Position numbers and translations under genes: made by a program. Below are positions 1-10,002 of a DNA stretch of 64,000 bases, piece after piece. How positions within the stretch are numbered: position 1 is the first letter of the stretch; each line of letters starts with the position of its first letter. A model generated the notes under the pieces. The model searched no databases and was not told the origin of the DNA. It saw only the letters and a list, made by a program, of their open reading frames with translations. Source of the DNA: Isoetes taiwanensis. Lineage: Eukaryota > Streptophyta > Lycopodiopsida > Isoetales > Isoetaceae. The stretch covers positions 932,001 through 996,000 of the forward strand of contig JAJEKV010000086.1 of assembly GCA_021234155.1 (NCBI GenBank). Reading direction: 5' to 3'.

Positions 1-59
1 ACTCACCACGAGATGTAGTCAGCGGCCTTCCTGCCGTCCGTCGTCGTCGAACCAGTGTC

Positions 60-1390
60 CCAATCTCCCAACTCAGCTAGTCTTGCACTCATGGCGTAGG
101 CGGTTATTTGTCCCTATCTTTGGCTGGAAGCACCTGAAGCAAAGCTGCTTTTCTATGCACTCCTGTCTCTTTTCCTTGGGCATAGCCTGCAAAAAGGATC
201 GCACTGCTTTGGAGTAGTTTGACCCCTCCTGCTTGTCCTTGAAGGACACACTGCTTCTTCTCTGTTGTTTCCCCAGTTTGCCACCATATGGGGTTCTATT
301 TGGACTGGTGGCTGCCCTAGGGCTATAACTCCTGTTGCCTTGCCTTTATCACGGTAATCTGCTGCCTCTGCCTATTATTAGAGTCCTGTTCCTTGCAAGC
401 TTATTGCCTTGGACTCTGCCGATCTTGTCTTAGGGTTTATTGCCCTTACAAGCTTCAGGATCTCCTCATTCACCCTTCAATATAGCTTTCTCTTTGCATG
501 CTTCTCACCCAACTTTGGCACATCTGACCTCGGCCTCATGAATTCCTCTACGTATATACGGGACAGATTTGTTGCCTTCTTTTGCAACTGTAGAAGAACT
601 ACTTTGCATCATCTTTGGACTTATGTTCCCTTAGGGACGTAATGGCGCTTTGAAGGCTTTAGCAAACTTTACGAACTTACAAGCATCCCGCAAGCCATGT
701 GCCTTTGCATAACCCTTCCACCAAATCCGTGTGGCTCCTTTCAAGTTGGATGTTGCCACTCTGCCTTTGTCTTTATCCTTCATGCCATAAGCATTGCCGT
801 ACTCACTCATTTCGTCCAGCCATGCCTCCGCTTCTAATCCTGACCTGTTCTCTCCCGAGAACTGTTCGGAGTTCGAGGGCCTTCCATACATTGCCCGGTG
901 CGAGTCTACCTTCTTACGGTAGTCGAGGCTCTGGTGTCCCTTTGTCGATCCATCTATGGCGTCCCTCGCCCTTGCATCTGCCGTGTTCCTTTGCCTTGTG
1001 TTAATTGGGGTCACGGGCACGCTCTTCGTCTTCCTCGGGTCGAGTCCGAGTCCGAACTTGAGTCGGAGGATTCCGAGCTGGAGGACCTCCTTCTCTTGCT
1101 CCTCTTCTTGTCCCTTCCTATTTTCCGAGCTGATGCTTGAGGTAACTGAGCGTTGCCCACCGGCCCGGCTCTACCAGCGTGCGGCCAGCAAAGCCTTTAT
1201 CCGCTCCAGTCCGGTCCTCATCTGCGATATTTCCTCTTCTGGGGTTATGGGTCCAAATTCCTCGAACAGGTTCCTTGCCGGGGGTGGTCTGGGCGGACTC
1301 TGTTCTTCCATATGGTCTCGGCGTTGTCGTTCCCCTGAGCCTAGGCCTCTAGCTACATACACAAGTAGTTCATGGCTATATGGTTAGTTT
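60..1390 (-). pseudogene. Element A gag (Ty3/gypsy capsid-nucleocapsid), frameshifted
   Basis: The reading moves between frames. The N-terminal piece (about 1362-1171) is proline/charge-rich. The capsid-like piece (1020-631) contains WLDEMSEYG, KGRVATSNLKG and WWKGYAKAHG. The same region occurs in element E at 28830-28507 (YGMTEKDTGKVATTNL, WKGYAR), which supports its identity. Near 130-80 a Cys-rich motif, CFRCF followed by RHEC, looks like a nucleocapsid zinc knuckle with altered spacing. Gag would form the virus-like particle. Several frameshifts are needed for one reading frame, so this copy is probably inactive or contains base-call errors. The start codon is not resolved. Confidence 0.65.
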
Positions 1391-1516
1391 TACTTGTTCT
1401 CTTGCATTATTTATGTTGTTGGTATAGTTGGGGACACAAAATACATCAACAAAACATTTGAAGTGCAAAAGGAAATTATATTTATATTATATAATATTTT
1501 AGTACAAAGAGTTTAA

Positions 1517-3041
1517 CTAATCTTGAAATCGCCGGTAAGATGGGTTGTCCTCAAGGAACTTCTTAACTTGGGCCGTTCCTACCGAATGACCCAAGTTCCT
1601 GAAGACGCTTGCTGACGAGCCGCCCTGTAGGGCTCTCGCCAAGTCTTCCACTCTGCGGTCGGATGTGAGGACCGCGGCCACCGCTAATCTCGCCTGCTGT
1701 CGATGAGGTATGGCGAAGTCGAAGAGGTCAAGTGCCATTGCTCTCTTGACTAGCACGGGGCCAGAAGTCGACATTTGCCGCTATTCTAGCATGCCCGCCA
1801 AGCCACGAGAGTGCAATCAGCATGAACACTCCTTCCTCACCCCTAGGGCTGAATTTGTGGTGTACCACCGCTATTCTCCCGTCTAGCAAAGAATAAGGTA
1901 GTACCTCGGCGACATTGTCATTTTGTCGCGTCTTGGATGATTCTCCACTTGTTTGGCCTCTGCTCTATGCGGCATGCATATTAATATTCGACTTCTATCG
2001 GTGAGCTCCTGGTAGTCTTCGATTGTGGAGTCGACTCGCCTGAGGTCGATTCCTGCTCCTCTTGCTGGAGGTGGTGTCGAGGGACTCGGCATCAGGATGC
2101 TAGTGGTCTTGCCTCTGATCCCCATCCGTTCCTGAATGGCGAGGAACTCTTCTTCAGATGGCAGGTCTCCGGTCTCCATAACCTGCCTTATGCTGCTGTA
2201 TGCCTGGATGTCGGAAGTCGCTTCCCCTGAGTAGGTGTCGGCTTCCCTGACTTGAAGCGGGAAGTCTGAGACTCCCCGGACGATGAAGTCGTCCATGTCG
2301 GTCTGCCGCCTTGATTGGTGGAAGCGGTTCATCCAACGGGAGCTCCCTCTCCCTCATTGAGGGAGGTTCTCGATGTCGGCCGAGGAGTAGATACTCTTCT
2401 CCGTTGATGATGATAGGGGCTAGGCTTGTGATGCCTAGCCCAAGTGGGGGAGCAACTCTGATAGTCTGCCGGCTCTGCTCGAAGTTGACCAGCTCCTGTT
2501 CTGCTTGTCGCCGTTCCTCTTCTGAGTCTAGCTCGGTGTACTCTTCGTCGTCCGACTCCTCTTCTTCTTCCCTTCCTTCTTGCTCTTGCCGGTGCTGCGA
2601 AAAGCATCCGCTCTTCGGCTTGACTGCTATGGGGTCCACCTCCATCGGAGGGATAGAGGTTGCCCCATTGGGTTTGCGGCATTGGGATAGGAAAATAGCT
2701 AAGGCAGCGGTGTAAGAGAAATACTTGGTCCTGTTGGTCGGGACCATGTAGTGGGTAGCCTCTCGCGCCTTTGTTAGTTAGGTACTTGGCGATGTTGGGG
2801 ACATCACCCAAGGCCGCTTGAAGGGATGGGCGGGGAACAAAATATCCTATGCAAGGGGTACAGCTGGACGAGGGAGGGTCCTACCCTAGCTTGGAACTCG
2901 CTAAGACTTGTCTATATCTTTGGGGCATGCATGAGTGGCTTGCACATCTATTTCTTTCCGAAGACTCGAAAGATGTCATTGACATCCGCCGGCAAAGATG
3001 GGTAATCGGGCGTACCATCGCCTGAAGTCAGCAGTGGCCAT
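1517..3041 (-). pseudogene. Element A ORF2, unknown family-specific protein
   Basis: I do not recognise this protein. The ATG at 3041 opens MATADFRRWY, matching MATSSFRRWY at the start of ORF2 in element D. Further shared blocks are DVPNI (DVPNIAKYL here) and TKYFSYTAA (RKRYFSYTAV in D), each leading into an acidic Glu/Asp-rich stretch with a PMEVDP/PMDIEP motif. The C-terminal part has AEVLPYSLL and LVKRAMALDLFD, comparable to AEMPYYPVF and LVNRDLAIAMFD in element E. The length is about 508 codons across several frameshifts. It sits between ORF1 and gag, as in E. I see no signal peptide, membrane segment or known catalytic motif. Confidence 0.6.
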
Positions 3042-3343
3042 TGATCTAGCGAAGAAGAGAGTATCAAACGGATGCAGAAGCACCTCAGGGAGCTGGAAGA
3101 TCGCCTAAGCAGTGGAGAACAAACTTGCAGGGTGCTAAATGAGAAATGGAGGGCCTATTTATAGAAAAGGGGAAAACCCTAATTTTTGGATGACCTATAA
3201 TTTACTGAGATTGGGTGATTCTGATCTATTAAAGGGTGCAATTGAGAGTTTGAAGACTATTTTTAGGTTTAAAGCATGTTAAGAACAACTAATGAACCTA
3301 TTGCAACAATTTGGAGATCATTTGGTGAAGAAAATGGTACGAG

Positions 3344-3410
3344 GTCTCACACGTTGCGCCCAGACCGATAATGAAAAGTTCATTTTCTGTCCTGGCGCGA
3401 CGTGTGAGAC
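3344..3410. repeat. Element A palindrome 1 (between ORF1 and ORF2)
   Basis: A 67-bp near-palindrome: left arm GTCTCACACGTTGCGCC and right arm GGCGCGACGTGTGAGAC pair at 16 of 17 positions. An inner AATGAA...TTCATT palindrome sits at the centre. It is the first of four copies in this element. Confidence 0.85.
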
Positions 3411-3542
3411 ATGGGTTCTAAATGGGCTAAACTTAATCAATTTGGATAATCTAAGGCTGTAATTCTACTAAACTCGCCGAGTTAGGCAGAATTGACCCCT
3501 TATTTGGTCGATTTGGAGCAGTTTTGGGCATTTTTGGGCATG

Positions 3543-3609
3543 GTCTCACACGTTGCGCCCAGCCCGAAAATGAGAATCTCATTTTCTGTCCTGGCGCGAC
3601 GTGTGAGAC
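3543..3609. repeat. Element A palindrome 2 (between ORF1 and ORF2)
   Basis: Same 67-bp unit as at 3344-3410. The inner palindrome here is AATGAGAATCTCATT. Confidence 0.85.
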
Positions 3610-3754
3610 ATCGTCTCAATTTTTGCTCAAAAACTCCAATTTAATCAAAATAAAGGCCAGAAATCGATATCTTAACTTAATTAAGCAAGAATGGACTCAT
3701 TATTTACACAAAAATTCTTTATATTAACAAAAATTTTCATTATTTACAAGAAGT

Positions 3755-5011
3755 TCAAGGGCGTTCTCCCTTGATGTGTCTGGCCAAAAATATATCCTGC
3801 CTCATGAGCGTGACCCTCTTCGCGTGCCTTATGCAGGCCGTCGAATCCTAAATGCTTTGACTATTTTCGCTTCGCTACTTCTCAGACACAAAGAAGATTT
3901 CATCGGTCACCCGCGATGTCCGTGTTGTATTCCTGCATGACTTCGGACCAAGCGTTGAAGCGGTGCGGGGGATCAAGAGTCAAGTAACCCATTTGGAAGT
4001 GCGGTTCTTTGAGGGAGCTCTGCAGCTTCTTCTGCTTGCTCTTGCTTTCAGCTTGCTCACAGTGCTCTGGGAGGCTTGGGCTGGGTGGCGGCGAGGGCTG
4101 GCTTTTTTTTGTGGTCCGCCTTCAATTGCTCTCACCACTGTGCTCTGGTAGTAAAAGCGTTGTCATCCCACTTCTCCCATATAGGCGTTAGTGCTCCTTA
4201 ATCTTCTTGATAGACCTTGGCCGGGTCTATCGCGTCGCCCTCCCGTTGGGGTCGCGAGGCTTTAACTCTATCCCCGTCGGAAAAAGGTGGGGGCTTGGCT
4301 TGTCCGGGCTCCTCTTGATCCCGCTCCACCACCCGCTTTCCGGTACTTCCTTCTCCACGGCCGGGGGTTTGAAGAGCTTCGTCGTCCCGGTGTTGGGGGC
4401 GTAATCTCCGTCTGATAAAACCGAGTCGAAGGGTGGGATGCCGCTTTCGCTGATGGCTCATTGATGGCCGGTCCCTTTCCTCTCTTCCCAGCGCTCATTA
4501 CTCCTTTTTCGGTACCCGCCTTAATGACTTTGGCTTTCCTCTTCTTCCGGCTGCGGGCTGAGGTTGAATTAGCCTTCAAACTCCTCTTCTTCTCTTTCCT
4601 TCTTCTTTGGCCGCTTTGTGGGCCGAGCTCTTCGGCTTGGTCTGCCATGGGGGGGTGATCGGTGGGTTGTTGCTCCTCTCTCTTTTCTTCCTCCGTTAGG
4701 GATAGGAAAATAACTAAAGACCTCGAGAAATCCTCGCGGGACCATGCTTTGCCCTTTTGCTCTTGTTCTTCCCATGATGTTCCTCTCCTCCTCGCTGACC
4801 TAGGCCCGAGAACGGTGCATGACATCCGGCGCTCTTCTTCTATGATCTCCGTCACAGTGGGCTCCTTTCAAGATCCACGCCTCCTGTTTCGAAGAAGATT
4901 GGCCTTCCATCGTTCTTGAAGGATCCGACGAAGAGGGCATGACCTTTGGGCGCTTGATGATGATTCTTCTTGGCGAGGCTTCCCTAGCGGTCTGTTTTTG
5001 TCCGAAGCCAT
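3755..5011 (-). pseudogene. Element A ORF1: long protein ending in a histone H3 fold
   Basis: The ATG at 5011 opens MASDKNRPLGKPRQE. A long charged, probably disordered region rich in Arg/Lys/Glu follows (about 4900-4270). The C-terminus, just before the stop at 3755, reads CIRHAKRVTLMRQD then IFLARHIKGERP. This corresponds to the end of histone H3 ([26 protein letters not shown] in the canonical protein). Upstream, EVMQEYNTDI matches the H3 stretch REIAQDFKTDL. The middle of the histone fold is broken by indels and stops. The length is about 418 codons, three times a normal H3. Position, length and C-terminus match ORF1 of B, D and E. I infer a retrotransposon-encoded H3 variant; its function is unknown. 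Confidence 0.7.
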
Positions 5012-5206
5012 GTTCGACGGTTCGCCCGATCCGAAGCTATCGCCCGAGTAAGATCGCCTCTTGGCAAGGAGGAGCGGACTTTCTAGCGAAGTGGCACGCG
5101 AAAAATGAGGGGGTCTAGGTCTATTTATAGGGGTCGATTTTAGGTCAAACTTCAAACTGCCTTTTTGGGTTACCTAAAACATCTAGAACACCTAAATTTA
5201 AGCATG

Positions 5207-5273
5207 GTCTCACACGTTGCGCCCAGACCGATAATGAAAAGTTCATTTTTTGTCCTGGCGCGACGTGTGAGAC
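5207..5273. repeat. Element A palindrome 3 (leader, before ORF1)
   Basis: Nearly identical to the unit at 3344-3410, but placed upstream of ORF1 on the minus strand. Confidence 0.85.
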
Positions 5274-5406
5274 ATGGTGGGTCCCGCTATTACATTTTGT
5301 ACTTTCTAAGCATATAACATGCTAATTCTACTATTTCTTAGTTCAAAGTTAGAATTATCAAATTATTCTTCGTAATTTATGACTTTTAGTGTGTTTCAGT
5401 TTGAAT

Positions 5407-5472
5407 GTTCTCATCGCGTTCGCCAGCCCAAAATGAGATTCTCATTATCTGTCCTGGCGCGACGTGTGAGAC
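5407..5472. repeat. Element A palindrome 4 (leader, before ORF1)
   Basis: Fourth copy of the unit. The left arm is degenerate (GTTCTCATCGCGTTCGCC) while the right arm GGCGCGACGTGTGAGAC is intact. Confidence 0.75.
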
Positions 5473-5668
5473 CACCCTACGTTTTGAAGGTTGGCTCACC
5501 AATTTTAGTCTTTTTATGTTTCCATTCATTCTAACTGTTACTAGCTTAGCATAAACTACAAAAATGAGAGAAAAAAAAAATTCCCATTTTTTCGAGGTTT
5601 AAAGATCCTATCAAGTTAGTGCTATTGGGAGCATGGTCAGTGCTTTGCTCTTGGTCACCAAGAACATT

Positions 5669-5681
5669 GCTCACGATACCA
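5669..5681 (-). promoter_or_regulatory. Element A primer binding site (initiator tRNA-Met), damaged
   Basis: The minus strand reads TGGTATCGTGAGC. This is the standard iMet PBS TGGTATCAGAGC with its CAG replaced by CGTG. It lies directly next to the LTR end and is followed by CTTGGTGACCAAG, the hairpin seen after the PBS in sister elements. Confidence 0.7.
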
Positions 5682-5682
5682 C

Positions 5683-7130
5683 CGCGGACGTCCCCTACTC
5701 GTATCTGATTGCACTCCACCGTATACAAACAGAGTTCATCCCCATACCGGCTCCATGCCGATCTGGGGCCCTCCACATGACAACAGAACCGCGTGGCGGG
5801 TTCCAGTGGGAAGAGTGAAGGGGTCATTTTACCCCGTCTCCCTCAGGGTCTACCTAGCTGCGGAAGTGTAACATACACGTCAGTATATAACATAAGCACA
5901 TATCCACCTTGAAGGGTGGTCCATCACATCTGCATAAACAAGGTGAGCACAATACATATGGGGAGTTCTACCCAAGGCTCAGACTCAAGGGGATGACTGA
6001 CGGCTTGGGTCTCCAGAGTTCATTCCAGGCAGAATTCATGGCAATGGATTTTACCGGCATATGAATATGGCATAGGGTTGTCCACTCCATCCGCCCCTCC
6101 TGTGCACACTTTGCGAGTAGGGCCGAAGGTGTCGGGACCTGACCAGAGTCTCACGGGATGCATAGCCAAAGGGGCTATTCCCCGGGTCTCATCCTCCCAG
6201 CCCGATGGGGCGGGAAGGGATCGCTCCCTCCAGAGATCCCGCATGCCCACTCAAGGTGACTAGAGGGCCTTTGCCCAGATTTGGACCCATGGAAAGTGTA
6301 CACCACTTCACGGGTGTCGAGTCCATGCCCTACCCACACTCAGTGGTAAGCCATTAGACCTAGTCACTATGATCCCTGATAGGCCTTACACACCAGAGGG
6401 ATCGTTCAAGAGTTGGAACATGAACCTCCTTCTTAGCGGCCCGCCCCTTCACCCACAACCTGTGTGTGGTTCTTGTGCACAAAGCCTAAACTATAGTGTG
6501 CTAGAGAGGCTAATCTAGGAGCATCTACTACCAAGCTTTAGGTCTCTACCCCCCCTTCCCAATACAAGGAGTTCATAGAGATACATAATCCATATACATC
6601 ACAGAAGAACTAAAGAACTATATCTAATCTATATCATAGAGTTAGGTTATTTAGTTAGAGTCTGGTATCTAGAGATCTAGAGGGCTGCTATAGGCAATTT
6701 AATAGGCTAAACCTACTGATTCTATGACTGAAATAGGGTTTAGACTATTTAATTGACCAAATACCTGATCCTTGAGTGGCTCCTCCTGACCTGAGTTCGA
6801 CCATCCTGCTGAAACGCTCGAATCAAGGGGAACTAATGGTGCAATTCTCTCGTGCAGAAGTTCGGGAGGCGCTTTTTGGCCGCTGAGGCAGCCAAAACAG
6901 AGTTCTAAAATGGGCAAGTTAGGGTTTCCCTCCTTAAATAGACAAGGGTTGGCTAGGGTTTCCAATTATCCCCTTTAGGCATGTGGGATAATTGGGAATG
7001 GGCCCACTTGCCTTTAATGGCTAGGTGGCAAAATGTGCCCACATGGAATTGTGTGCCCACATTAATGTGTACATTGGTAAATGTGCACATTAATACTAAT
7101 GCACATTCTTAGCAAGTTGCCCCCTAGGGG
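5683..7130 (-). repeat. Element A 5' LTR
   Basis: Starts next to the PBS with GCGGACGTCCCC, the counterpart of TGTGACGCTCCCC in element B. It shares LTR features with the family, such as a GAAGGGTGG block about 200 bp in. It is about 1.45 kb long, similar to the LTRs of D (1.53 kb), B (1.59 kb) and E (1.63 kb). I see no coding capacity. Confidence 0.65.
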
Positions 7131-7443
7131 CTACCCACTTGGCTACACGTCGGCGCGCATGTTACGGGAGGGCGGTGTACGCGGGATTTGTGGCAATCGA
7201 AGATAAAGATATACGCCCCTGGGATCAGATATCGCCCCCGAACGCACACTCTTGGAGGAAGGCTGACTTTCCAAGGCAAGATCTGCTGATCATACTGACA
7301 GATGATGTCGGTGTAGTAGGGCGTGCGGAACAAGGTTGCATGAGATCGAAGAGATAATCAAAGATTTGAAAAGCCTCCTCAACGGGGATCTCACTGATGT
7401 GGTTGGCATTGTTGTACCATTCGACGAAGTTTGTGGGCGTCAC
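7131..7443 (-). pseudogene. Element B ORF2, N-terminal fragment
   Basis: The minus strand reads NFVEWYNNANHISE then VEEAFQIF. This aligns with FRRWYSTTAHVAE and INSVFSIF at the start of ORF2 in element D. The expected start codon reads GTG at 7443, where sister copies have ATG. The fragment is cut by the LTR of element A. The protein is not recognised; see the element A and E copies for the rest. Confidence 0.55.
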
Positions 7444-7744
7444 TGGGCAGAGAGTAGAGTAAAAAATGGTTTGGGAAGATTGGAAAAGAGCTAGAAAATC
7501 GCCTAGGGAGGGTAGGAGCAAACATGAAGAAGAGAAAATGTCAAATGAGGTCCCCTTATATAGACTAGCGCTGGCTAGGTTTCCATGCCGAAACTGCCCG
7601 CTCGGAAAAATCTATGTTCTAAGGGGCATGGGTGCCCAGTCTAGCTAACATAAAGTGCTAATCTAACTAGAACAAGCCAAGAAACACATTAGAGTAGTTT
7701 GTTGGGTGAATTTTGGATAATCTTGGATCGAGCATAGGTGACTG

Positions 7745-7807
7745 GGGTTATTTCGCGGGGAAGGGCTCTGCATTCTCAACGCAGGGGCGTTTGGCATGGA
7801 GTAACCC
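7745..7807. repeat. Element B palindrome 1
   Basis: Imperfect inverted repeat: GGGTTATTTCGCG on the left, ATGGAGTAACCC on the right. It encloses AAGGGCTCTGC...GGGGCGTTTGGC. It is one of three related copies downstream of ORF1. Confidence 0.6.
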
Positions 7808-7940
7808 GAGTCGGTCAACCTTGACAATTCTACAACCTTTTTGGGAAATGTAAAATATACAAGGTTTTCTCTATTCTAGGCTATCTAGCAATGTATCTCA
7901 CGTTAGTCTAACAAGCACAAATACAAAAATGGGCTTAATT

Positions 7941-7994
7941 CGGTTACTCACAAAGGGCTCTGATCGGCGATGCAGGGAGTTAGGGCGGAGTGAC
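7941..7994. repeat. Element B palindrome 2 (degenerate)
   Basis: Shares CGGTTACTC, AAGGGCTCTG and GGAGTGAC with the neighbouring copies. The arms are less well preserved. Confidence 0.5.
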
Positions 7995-8136
7995 ATGAGT
8001 GGGTCAATCTTGACTATTTTATAACATTTTTGACAAATTTAAGGTGCTAGAATGCCAGATTTAGATAATTCTAAACGATCTAACAACTTTTCTCATGACA
8101 ATTCATCAATTTTTAACTACAAATAGGTCGACTCCA

Positions 8137-8194
8137 GTTACTCCGCGTGGAAGGGCTCTGCGTTCTCGACACGGGGGCGTTTGGCGCAGAGTGA
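8137..8194. repeat. Element B palindrome 3
   Basis: GTTACTCCGCG on the left pairs with CGCAGAGTGAC on the right. The outer bases GGTCGACTC and GAGTGGGTC extend the palindrome. It lies 110 bp beyond the ORF1 stop. Confidence 0.6.
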
Positions 8195-8302
8195 CCCGAG
8201 TGGGTCAAATTTTGACCTAAAACTCATTTTTCAAGAAAGTTTTAACTTGCTATATTAATCAAAAAGTTTTAATTACACTTATAACAAGTTTTACACAAAA
8301 AG

Positions 8303-9460
8303 TTAATGCTTCTTCCTAATTCTTCGGGCCAGGTGGAGAACCTTGGGCATCACCGTGACCCTTTTTGCGTGTATGGCACACGAGTTGCCCTCCTCAAAAA
8401 GTTAGACGAGCTCGGCCTCGGCTGCCTCCTGGAGGGATCGGACTGTCAGGGGTGTGACCCGATAGTCCATCTTGAACTCCTGCGTTATCTCCCGGAGGAG
8501 TTCGAATGGCGCCTTCCGGATCAGGAGGTTAGTGCACTGCTGAAAGTGCCTAATCTCCTGAAACACCCGCGCATGCCTGTAGTTGGGCCCGTGAAGGATC
8601 TTCTTGGGAGCTACTGGCCGAGGTGGAGGGGGCTTTGGCTGATTCTTAGGTCTGCCACCATTACATACTTCTGGATGTTCTGCTCACAATACCAATTGTT
8701 GTAACGCGTCCATCTCCAAAAGTACTCCTTGTAGGCCTTCTTCTTCCATTCAAACTCTTGATCCTCGCTTGAGCTTGAACTCTCGTTCTCCCACCTTCTG
8801 CTTCTTGACCACCTTCAGTGGCTTGGGCCACTTTGATAAAGGCGAACGGCGTGGGGGTTTGAGGTATCCCCGACATCCCCTTCGAGCTCTTCCTCCTCCA
8901 ATTGGACTTCTTCTTCGACCTCCTCCTCGCCCTCTTGCTCCTTATCTGCTTCGGCCCGATTCTTGATGAAAATGCCCTTTTGGATCCCTTTTGGATCTTT
9001 TCTCCGCCTCGCCCTGTTCTCTCTCCTTCCCTCTTCTGGCGCTCTCTCCTCTGGCCACTCTTTTTACCCTTTCCTTCCCCTTCTTCTTACTGGGGCCCTT
9101 TGCTCTTCTTTGCTACTCCTCTTCCCACTTGCTACTTTCTGCTCTTCCTCCTGCTTTGCTCTTGCTCCTGGTGCTGTTATTTGCTTCTCTTTGGAACTCC
9201 TTAACTCCCAAGCGTGTCGTGATGGGGTGACTCACCGGTGTCTTTGAGTGGTCTCGTAGAGCTACTTTCGAACTGCTTCGTCCGTCGGTGTAGTAGGTCT
9301 CATCGGAGAAGTCGATGTGTTGGGCTCTCCTCTCCTCCTCCTCTCGTCAGGGCCTCGGATGCTCGGGATCTTCTTCCCAACTGCCCGGCCCGCTAGCTCG
9401 CCATCTTTGGAGTCGTTGCCTAGGGCTCCTAACTCTGGCGGTGCATTTGGTTCGAGCCAT
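8303..9460 (-). pseudogene. Element B ORF1: H3-like tail, long linker and histone H3 fold
   Basis: The ATG at 9460 opens MARTKCTARVRSPRQR, nearly the H3 tail (canonical ARTKQTARK), with position 9 changed to Val. A basic, Pro/Ser/Glu-rich linker follows. The last 110 codons are a clear H3 fold: the alpha-N and alpha-1 region reads FQEIRHFQQCTNLLIRKAPF then REITQEFKMDYRVT. Alpha-2 reads VRSLQEAAEAELV, and the end is [15 protein letters not shown] then [17 protein letters not shown]. One in-frame TAA at 8404-8402 falls where H3 has Gly after YLV. Residues of the H3-H3' interface (Cys110, His113, Arg116 in H3 numbering) are present. The length is about 385 codons; the linker contains frameshifts. 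It is the first gene after the PBS. Confidence 0.82.
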
Positions 9461-9989
9461 GTCTTATGGTCAAAGAAACAGATTAGCTTATTTGGAGAGA
9501 TCAAGAGAGAGAGGTTTAAGGCGAATTAGGGAGAGTGGGATCCAAAATGGTATTTAAAGGGAAAGAAACTCTCTAGGCTAAGGAATATTCCTTTACCATT
9601 GATACACCTTTTAATTAGCCACCCTTATTAATGACTAGTTCTTTTTTATTATTTCGAATTTCTTTCTAATAGTTTGGTGTGTTAATTATGAATTCGCGCC
9701 AGTTTTCACCCGAGTCTCGGATTAGGATGATTCTTCGACCCATTTTGAATGAAATTTGATGCTCATGCAATATTTCCACTCCAATTTTACTAAAAAGTTC
9801 ATTTGACTCATTCTTTTTTCCCAAATCCCTAATCTAGCCTAGCTCTATGACCCTACCACTTGCGAGAAAAAAAATTTCCCCACTTTCGAGGTTCAATGCT
9901 GGAATTTTCTATTCCACGCTCTACTAGGCCAGTTACTCCACTTAGTCAGGGATATAGTCAATGTTAGCTCTTGATCAACCAAGAACATT

Positions 9990-10001
9990 GCTCTGATACC
10001 A
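9990..10001 (-). promoter_or_regulatory. Element B primer binding site (initiator tRNA-Met)
   Basis: The minus strand reads TGGTATCAGAGC, an exact 12-base iMet PBS, one base from the LTR end. It is followed by AATGTTCTTGGTTGATCAAG, whose CTTGGTTGATCAAG can form a hairpin that also occurs in A, C and D. Confidence 0.9.
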
Positions 10002-10002
10002 T

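Larger units (their letters stand above)
1..7130 (-). mobile_element. Element A: H3-encoding Ty3/gypsy retrotransposon, 5' part
   Basis: Reading the minus strand, the order is 5' LTR (about 7130-5683), a PBS-like site, ORF1 with a C-terminal histone H3 fold, ORF2 and a gag with a zinc-knuckle-like motif near the window edge. Pol and the 3' LTR must lie off the window to the left. The right edge lies inside ORF2 of element B, so A appears to be inserted in B. The exact right end is uncertain: CA dinucleotides at 7114 and 7147 are both possible. The other target-site copy is outside the window. Confidence 0.75.

Noticed and set aside
2311-2715. Serine-rich plus-strand frame
   Set aside because: Antisense of the acidic region of element A ORF2; low-complexity shadow.
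3344-5472. CRISPR array
   Set aside because: The repeats are only four, unevenly spaced by 130 bp to 1.6 kb around a gene, in a eukaryotic retrotransposon leader.
8306-8704. Plus-strand open frame of 132 codons
   Set aside because: It is the antisense shadow of the H3 fold of element B ORF1; the minus strand has the recognisable protein.
8902-9247. Leucine/phenylalanine-rich frames resembling membrane proteins
   Set aside because: They are the reverse of the charged linker of element B ORF1 and have no independent support.
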